Source of the DNA: Cannabis sativa
Taxonomy: Eukaryota > Streptophyta > Magnoliopsida > Rosales > Cannabaceae
DNA: 64,000 nt
Direction: 5' to 3'
Assembly: GCF_029168945.1 (NCBI RefSeq)
Contig: NC_083604.1
Coordinates: 29,383,686-29,447,685 of the forward strand
Positions 57,935 to 64,000 of the stretch are shown piece after piece (positions within the stretch are counted from its first letter, which is position 1; each line of letters opens with the position of its first letter). The translations under genes and the position numbers were made by a program. The notes below the pieces were generated by a model. The model was not told the DNA's origin. It made no database searches and worked only from the letters and a program-made list of their open reading frames with translations.

Positions 57935-59396
57935 TGTTAACTCAAACTTTTCGATCTCCTTGTTTTGATGATTAACAAATATTTGATTATTATTTGTCAC
58001 TAATGATTTATTGATTTTGTAGCAAATTTAAAAGAGAAAATAAATATTTTGGTATTTTTACCAAACTTTTGAAAGCAACACTAAATGGATTCAACAAGCA
58101 TATCAAGAGCAAAAGATTCATCAAGGGATCAACAACTCAAGACCCTATTCAAAAGAGGTCTTCAAAAGGCCAAAGTCAAAAAGTCAACCCGAAGGTCAAA
58201 GTCAAAGTCAAAGTCAAAGTCAAGGTCAACTCTCAGGAAAAGTCAACATGGGATCAAAAACATGCAAATCAAGCTAGGAGGCTCATCTACATCAAGACTA
58301 CTCAAAATCAAATGGTATAAATTTACTTTAGTCTTGTTAAAGTGATTTGCATAGCACACTAAGTTTTTATAAATTTGAATTTTGGCCCATTCACTAACTT
58401 GTGCAACAAGTTTTCTCACACGATAGTTCAAAAAAATTTTGATTGAATTTCTAAATCACATTTTGTTTAACTAAGAGAACAAAGTTGGAATTTCTGAAAT
58501 CGGATAATCGAGTAAGAAGTTATGCGCGTTTAAGTCCCGAAAAATGGCACTTTTGCCTCTGGTCAGCCATCCAGAATTCCGGTTGTAATCAATCCTGAAT
58601 TCCGGTTCCCATCCGGACTTCCGGTTCACGGCTGACCTCACCTCGGGAAACGTGCTAACGGCTATAAACGGCTAGTTTTCTTTCAAACACTATATAAACT
58701 CGATTTTTCTTTCAAAAAACAAGTTGGTTGAGCATTTATTACAAACATCTAACCTATCTAAGTGAGATTAAGGAGCTTCCAAGTTTGAAATCCAAACAAA
58801 CACTTTTCACACACTTTGAGCCAAAATTTGATTTTATTCATCTTAAGTGTGCTTGCTTTTCACTCTAGGTTTCCATTGTATCATCATATTTCTAGAGTGA
58901 TTTTAGCTTGTATATCAAACACATTTCCATATTGTGATTGAGGTGAGGTTGGCACCGGTTTTGTAAACAACCCGGTAATAGTGAGATTTGCACTTCAACA
59001 ATCCGAGAAAGAGGTTAATAGTCCTCGGGGGTGCGAAACTATTGTAAGAGGTTTGGAAATACCTTGGTGAAAATTTCCCGGTTGTAAGGGTTAGTCAAGC
59101 CCGTTAACTTGGCTCGATATTGGAACTCAAAGCTAGGTCCATAGCTTTGAAGACCAAGAACGTAGGTGGCATAGCTCTACCGAACCTTGTAAAAATCGAG
59201 AGTTTGCATTTTCTAATCCTTAAACTCTTTACTTTACAAGTTTAATTATTTGTCTTAATATATTGCTTGCCATACTACTTGCTTTTACATGATTAATTGA
59301 CTAATTGCATAATTTTGTGTTAAAAGTTTTAATTTTCCGAAATTAGTTTAAATTTCCAATTCACCCCCCCTCTTGGAAACATATCTTGGGCTAACA
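57935..59396 (+). repeat. 3' LTR of copia F
   Basis: 1,462 bases, TGTTAACTC ... GGGCTAACA. Against the 5' LTR it has extra AAAGTC hexamers (58196-58225), lacks one CCGGAATTCCGGTTG unit (module at 58568-58627) and has scattered substitutions (TGTCACTAATG for TGTTACTAATG). TATA box at 58691-58698. Confidence 0.95.
58691..58698 (+). promoter_or_regulatory. TATA box in F 3' LTR
   Basis: TATATAAA, same context as 49755-49762. In this position it could drive transcription outward into solo LTR E. Confidence 0.65.
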
Positions 59397-60625
59397 AACT
59401 AGGGTTCCTGAATTTTCCCCAACCGGTAGACCGATTGCCCAACCGGAATTCCGGTTCTGGGAAATTTCAGAACCCCATCCGGAATTCCGGATGCACAACC
59501 GGAATTCGGTTCCTCGCAGGCAGAACTTCAAAAATTCATACAACGCTCAAATCAACTCCAAACCAAACCAAAACTTCTAGACCTGTTCTATACATCCCCT
59601 AGAACATTTCTAAAACATCAAATCCACCCAGAATGTACAGAGATGAAAATCACCATTAAAGCCCAAGCTTTGAGTTCTAAACTCAAACTTGGTTAAAATC
59701 AACTAACATGCATCCAATCCATGATTCAAACTCATAAACAAGCATATAACAACTACAGAAACTAAAACCTAACTCATGCAAACACTACAACCACCAAAAC
59801 CTCAATTTTTCTTTGAAAACTCAAGCTTTTTAACAAGAAATCTATTCAACTAGAGCAAGAAACACTAGCATGCAATTCAACCTAATTAAACATACTTAAA
59901 TCAACATTTTCAACATAGAAACAACAACAATAATTTACAGCAGCGACAACATCAATTAATCCATGCATAACTCATATTTTTCATCATTTTTTTCAAGAAA
60001 ACAAAGGAAGGAAAGCTAGAGAGAACATACCACAACAAGAGTTCACAAATTTGACTAGAGAGAGCTTGAAAATCAAAGAAAACTCAGCCCTAGAATCCCC
60101 ATGCAGCCGAGAGAGAAAGAGAGGAAAAGAGAGAGCCTTTTTTGAAATTTTTTCTATTTTTCTAAGTTTTGAAACTTTTGAAATGAAAATGAAAAATGAA
60201 ATGCCACTTACTCCTATTTTACTTCAGCCAAAACATAATAAAATAAACATTAATTTTTCAATTATTAAGTCACAAAAGACAAACTAACAATGGGGCAAAA
60301 TGACCATTTTGCCCCTTCACACTAAAATCACATAAATTACACTAAAGGGGTATTTTTGGGAAATTCTAAATTCCCGGCCATTCCCGACATCTAATAAACC
60401 GTCCCAAACTACTAACATACAAAGTTGTGATTTTACTGAGCCAAACACCGAGTTCCAAAATACCAGGCACCGGAATGCAAAATTATTAAAACTACTACAT
60501 GACATAAAAATACATCTCTGAATTCAATAATAACAGTATAATAATTATTTAAATAGCTATAAATAATTTTCATAATTAATCATGATTAACTGCTAATTTC
60601 CAAATTAAACGAAGCGGTCTTTACA

Positions 60626-61902
60626 TAGAATCTCTATAACGCTTAGGGATTGAAGAAGTTATTGATTTATTTAGTTCAAACACTTTTAACTTTTAACTCT
60701 AAACTATACTCAATACACAATAGAATCTCTATGACACACACATTTTGATTAGACATGGATATAATATAATAAACGAACTAGCAAACTAATAGAACATATT
60801 TTTCATCCTATAAGTGTTCCAATAAACATGTTACTATCGTAATAGTAACTAGACACCAATTCAAAGTCCATGGACATAGAATCACACTACTTTATCCTAG
60901 TTGGAGGATTTTAAAATTCCAGCCAATTATTATTTGGAAGACACTAGTGATAGTCTACTATGATATGTTCAAGAGAGGAACCTTAGAATAAAACAAAGAA
61001 AAGTTAATTTAACCATTCACATGAATAGTAATAACTTATCAAAATTATGAGAATAAGATAGGAAATTTTTGCCATGTCTATTCGAAAAACTGAAGCACAA
61101 TTTCTAGTCCTTATGAAATGTTTTGTGGTATCTATAGGGATTACTTAATCTTAAGCAAGTATTTTACATTTATATTAATACTAGAATGCTATTTTGATGA
61201 CTTAGTCTAAATGGAAGTTATTGTTTCAGACTAAGACAAAATGTCACAACAAAAGGTCCCTAAGCATAAATAGTAGGAGGTTAAATGCACACTTGTGTAT
61301 GAATTTAACCAAACTCCTAGTGTTGAGTGGGAGCCATCTAAGATACAATCAAACAAGAAACATTGGGAGACAATCAAGAAAGATTCTCAGAAAGTGACAT
61401 ATATTTTAGATGATAGGGGTGTATATTAAATCCTTATATCTATAAAAAAAATCGGTACTTATTAGAGATGGTGCTTACTTTGGTAGTGGAGGAATTATTA
61501 TAGAAGGATGTAATAACCCATCTATAATAATTTAGTTCCACTAGTTAAGCTAAATAACTTAGTTGCTTCAAAAAGCACCAGAAAGTTATTCAAACTGAAA
61601 AAAATTCTTAACTGTTTATCTCTATTCCATTTTGGATAGAATTAGATATGTGTCTTCTGTAATTCAGATGCACTTAATAAGCAGTAAAGAAATAAGTATT
61701 CCTACATGAGTAATACATATAGAAAATTGATATTGCATAATGTTTTATGAACACTAAGGAAGTAATGATGGAGATAAAGTTTCTTACCGCAGCCTTACAG
61801 TTCCTATTATTTAGGTTTAGACACACTACACTTGATATGGATATCAAGACAATGGATTGATTGAAATACACTTCTTTTTTTATGTTAGTGCAAGTGGGAG
61901 TT
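60626..61902 (+). pseudogene. Copia X2 pol tail, degenerate
   Basis: Resumes X2 after the right TAGAA duplication. Near 61325-61400 the plus strand reads PSKIQSNKKHWETIKK, the end of copia RT also seen in X1 at 23820-23880 (NPREEHWKTIK). No long frame survives. The polypurine tract TAGTGCAAGTGGGAG at 61886-61900 closes it. Confidence 0.6.
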
Positions 61903-63299
61903 TTTTGGGATTTTATGCCCTAAATAAAACTCATTTCAATATAATCTTAATTGTTATCAATAGAAGATTAGAAGTCATTTATGTTGACATGTATACAATT
62001 TTTGTTAAATTCAGAACATATAGTTAATCAAAATTACAGTGATGTCAACATAGATGATGGTAACTGTGATTATATGCTTCAAAAGATTATGTCCCATGAT
62101 TCATAATTATACTATATTTACACTAATGTGATAGTCAGCGATAAAGTTTACTTACACCTTGGATAAGTGCTATGTTCTTTCCAGGACCTTGGCAAAGTAT
62201 GCTAGTATCAGATGTATGGAGTAGACATTGGACTGGGACTAATATTGATCTTGGTAAAGATATTATAATCTTACCGTTGTATCTTTTTAAGACAATATCA
62301 TTGGTTGATCTTAGATCAAAAGATCGTAATCCTGATAGGGTTAGGTTCGATCTCAAGAGTGTTATTTATGTTCTTAGAGTTGTTCGTTGAACCTCGTACG
62401 AGTGAACATATACATCTTGGGAACATGATAGTAGAATTGAGTGGGTGCGCTAATCATATATATAGAACCTATAGCTTCTATCTTGACATAGAAGTGAAAT
62501 GATGATTTGATTCGCGCTTGGCTTAATATAGATAAATTTAAGAGCCCTTATTTCAGTAGTTATCTTAGTTTACTGAAATATCATTTATAGGAGGCTAAGT
62601 GTTTTAAGGATAAAATACATTGAGGGTGAAATGGTAAATTTATCCCCACTTGATGTAAATTATCTATAGAGAATCTTTGATTATTGGGATTAGAACGATG
62701 GATAATTTCATAGCATATCTATATCGTGGAACATATAGAGTGCTCTATTTAATGGAAAGTGCAATTCTAAATCTATAGTGCTGCAAGGAGGAATTAATAA
62801 GTTTGGAAATTTACTTTATAAATTCTAGATCTACTTATTGGAAGTTTGGTTATATAGGCCCATGGTCCCACACTAGTTGAGACAATACTGCTTGTAAGAC
62901 CCAGTTAATTGATTTTAATTAATCAATTATAATTCTAAAATTATACTATGACATATTTATGAATTTTCACTAAGCTACGGCTTAATTGTGAAAAAAAGAG
63001 ATTTTAGGGTTTATTTGTTAATTAAGAGACCTTGTTAAGTCTAATTTTAATAAATAAATTAAATAGAAATTTTATTTGATAATTAATTTTAATTATGAAA
63101 TAAATAGTTTTCACATTTAGATGATTAAAATTTGAAAATATGGAATTTGTGAAATAAACGATAAATTGTTGAGAAAAATGGCAAAATTGTAACAAGTGGG
63201 GCCCACATCCTATGGTCGGCCACTTAAGCTCTATTTAGCCATTAATTTATCATTTTTTTTTGAAGTTATATCATTCAAACCTAGACCTAGAAGGATTCC

Positions 63300-63308
63300 T
63301 ATAAATAG
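63300..63308 (+). promoter_or_regulatory. TATA box in X2 LTR
   Basis: TATAAATAG in CCTATAAATAGATAGTGA, conserved with the X1 LTR (21815-21823, minus strand). The microsatellite begins about 80 bases downstream, so it would lie in the transcribed leader. Confidence 0.65.
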
Positions 63309-63383
63309 ATAGTGATAGGCTCTAAACCTGACAGACAAGCATAACATAAGCCTTTTAGTCAAATTTGTCAGATTAAGATAGAG

Positions 63384-63386
<3 letters not shown>

Positions 63387-63457
<71 letters not shown>
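63387..63457 (+). repeat. (TC)n microsatellite, about 35 units
   Basis: An uninterrupted TC run of 71 bases inside the X2 LTR. At the corresponding place the X1 LTR (about 21710-21760, minus strand) has only short interrupted GA/TC stretches, so the run expanded in this copy. Confidence 0.97.
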
Positions 63458-63464
<7 letters not shown>

Positions 63465-63777
63465 CAATTTTTGTGCCTCATAGTGATAAAGTACTTTTCT
63501 AACCATAGCAAGTCAAGTACTCAATCATAGTATGTAAGACTATGAAGAATCCAACACCTGAAGGAGAATCAGGCTCTGATCTTGATAATACTCTGCGACT
63601 GAAAGGAACAAGGGTTAGTGATCTAAGTAGAAGGAGACACTTAATTCTACTACAGTCAATGTATGGGTTCTTAACGTTATATGTGTTTAAATTCCACTAT
63701 TTTAGATAATTCATATTTGGGATGTTAAACAACATACATGGTAGTAAATCTAGATCTTGGTAAAATAATACCCAACA

Positions 63778-64000
63778 AAAAGTTGTTCATAAAGTCTTGC
63801 ATACACAAAGTTAGACAAGTAAACAACTTACGGAGGTAGCATCTTTGAGAGTGTTTGTTGTCAAGTAATCCAAGGTGTCAGCATCTAGCTCTTGGACTTG
63901 CTCATCTACCCTTTGTAGGCATTTTCCAATATAGTTGTGGGCAACCTCTTTCTCCCTCTTACCCTTAGTCGAGTAGGTTGCCTGACTGTGCTTCTAGGCT
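63778..64000. other. Unassigned flank with a possible minus-strand coding piece
   Basis: On the minus strand, from the window edge to about 63,834, an open frame reads through REKEVAHNYIGKCLQRVDEQ and VQELDADTLDYLTTN, then ...LKDATS followed by GTAAGT, which looks like an exon end with a 5' splice site. It is not similar to the retroelements here that I can tell. It may be a gene exon or another transposon protein; the window ends before this can be judged. Confidence 0.3.

Larger units (their letters stand above)
48987..59396 (+). mobile_element. Copia F: full-length SIRE/Maximus-like retrotransposon
   Basis: 10,410 bases, plus strand, bounded by AACTA at 48982-48986 and 59397-59401. LTRs 48987-50459 (1,473) and 57935-59396 (1,462) differ by eye at only about one to two dozen sites plus a few small indels, so it is young. 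Order: primer site, gag, pol (protease, integrase, RT, RNase H: copia order), spacer, third ORF, polypurine tracts. The large size, two gag zinc knuckles and an extra ORF after pol are traits of the SIRE/Maximus lineage. Pol is intact; gag and the third ORF have frameshifts. Confidence 0.95.
47895..60625 (-). repeat. Solo LTR E of a Tekay-like gypsy, split by copia F
   Basis: Two halves, 47895-48986 and 59397-60625, form one minus-strand LTR (TGTAAAGACCGC at 60625 to GGTGTTACA at 47895) of about 2.3 kb once F and one AACTA are removed. It is flanked by TAGAA at 47890-47894 and 60626-60630, so it is a true solo LTR. It shows three copies of a unit with GGAGTATGACCGGTTCGACC (48440-48670), two CGTGTTGGACACG-type dyads (48340-48400), CCAGGTAAG on the minus strand near 48785 and an inverted-repeat module at 59421-59515. 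No coding sequence of its own. Confidence 0.93.
44251..63777 (+). mobile_element. Copia X2: degenerate Ty1/copia element, host of nest 2
   Basis: Plus-strand leader (to 46341), gag (46342-47186), a protease trace near 47270, then interruption by solo LTR E (47895-60625), an RT remnant near 61320-61450, polypurine tract at 61886 and 3' LTR 61903-63777. The 3' LTR and the leader motif tie it to X1. Its 5' LTR is not visible; the left boundary at 44251 is an estimate, and the element may be truncated by the fragment at 43227-44250. Confidence 0.7.
61903..63777 (+). repeat. 3' LTR of copia X2
   Basis: 1,875 bases, starting TTTTGGGATTTTATGCCC (TGTTGGGT in X1) and ending AATACCCAACA. It is clearly homologous to the X1 LTR in reverse but more diverged. 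It includes TATAAATAG at 63300-63308 and a long TC microsatellite. The ORF-like reading through the microsatellite on the minus strand is not a gene. Confidence 0.88.

Noticed and set aside
63231..63506. Minus-strand open frame rich in Arg-Glu repeats
   Set aside because: It is the reading of the TC microsatellite and carries no domain.

Overview
The window is plant nuclear DNA made almost entirely of nested LTR retrotransposons. I see no convincing host gene, tRNA, rRNA or CRISPR array. The identifiable coding matter belongs to three groups: Ty3/gypsy chromoviruses of the Tekay/Del type (gag, protease, RT, RNase H, integrase, C-terminal chromodomain), a degenerate Ty3/gypsy Tat-type element (DFTDLNKACP reverse transcriptase and a second RNase H), and Ty1/copia elements (one SIRE/Maximus-like, two degenerate ones of another family). 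This mix points to a flowering plant with a repeat-rich genome; I cannot name the species.

Layout, nest 1 (about 1-43,226). A decayed plus-strand Tat-type element is the host and is cut into pieces at 10405-10554, 19991-21363, 28471-31376, 33330-33566 and 42965-43226, with 1023-1372 probably also part of it. Inserted into it are element C (minus-strand gypsy, 1373-10404, TSD CAGAG), element A (plus-strand gypsy, 10555-19990, TSD ACCCA), copia X1 (minus strand, 21364-28470, TSD ATGCT), solo LTR D (31377-33329, TSD TAAAC) and element B (plus-strand gypsy, 33567-42964, TSD ATGCA). Removing each insertion plus one TSD copy rejoins Tat coding sequence in frame at D and at B. Positions 1-1022 are a partial X-family LTR.

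Layout, nest 2 (about 44,251-63,777). A degenerate plus-strand copia X2 (leader 44.3-46.3 kb, gag 46342-47186, RT remnant near 61.3 kb, 3' LTR 61903-63777) is interrupted by a minus-strand gypsy solo LTR E (47895-60625, TSD TAGAA). E is itself split by SIRE-like copia F (48987-59396, TSD AACTA). F has a long intact pol, a frameshifted gag and a broken third ORF between pol and the 3' LTR. Positions 43227-44250 hold a minus-strand fragment of another element, and 63778-64000 is unassigned flank.

How the parts work: the LTRs supply promoter and terminator, tRNA-Met-like primer sites and polypurine tracts prime reverse transcription, Gag packages RNA, and Pol copies and integrates it. The pol 3' part of A and the pol of F are the only long open reading frames. 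Most other copies look dead, but part of the damage, especially in B and C, sits at CAG/CTG trinucleotides in a pattern that looks more like a sequencing artefact than decay.

Most interesting signals: the CAG/CTG-centred discordance; an inverted-repeat module of changing sequence at the same LTR position in five gypsy LTR types and also in copia F; conserved intron-like splice signals inside the gypsy LTRs; and a long stem-loop over the polypurine tract/3' LTR junction of F.
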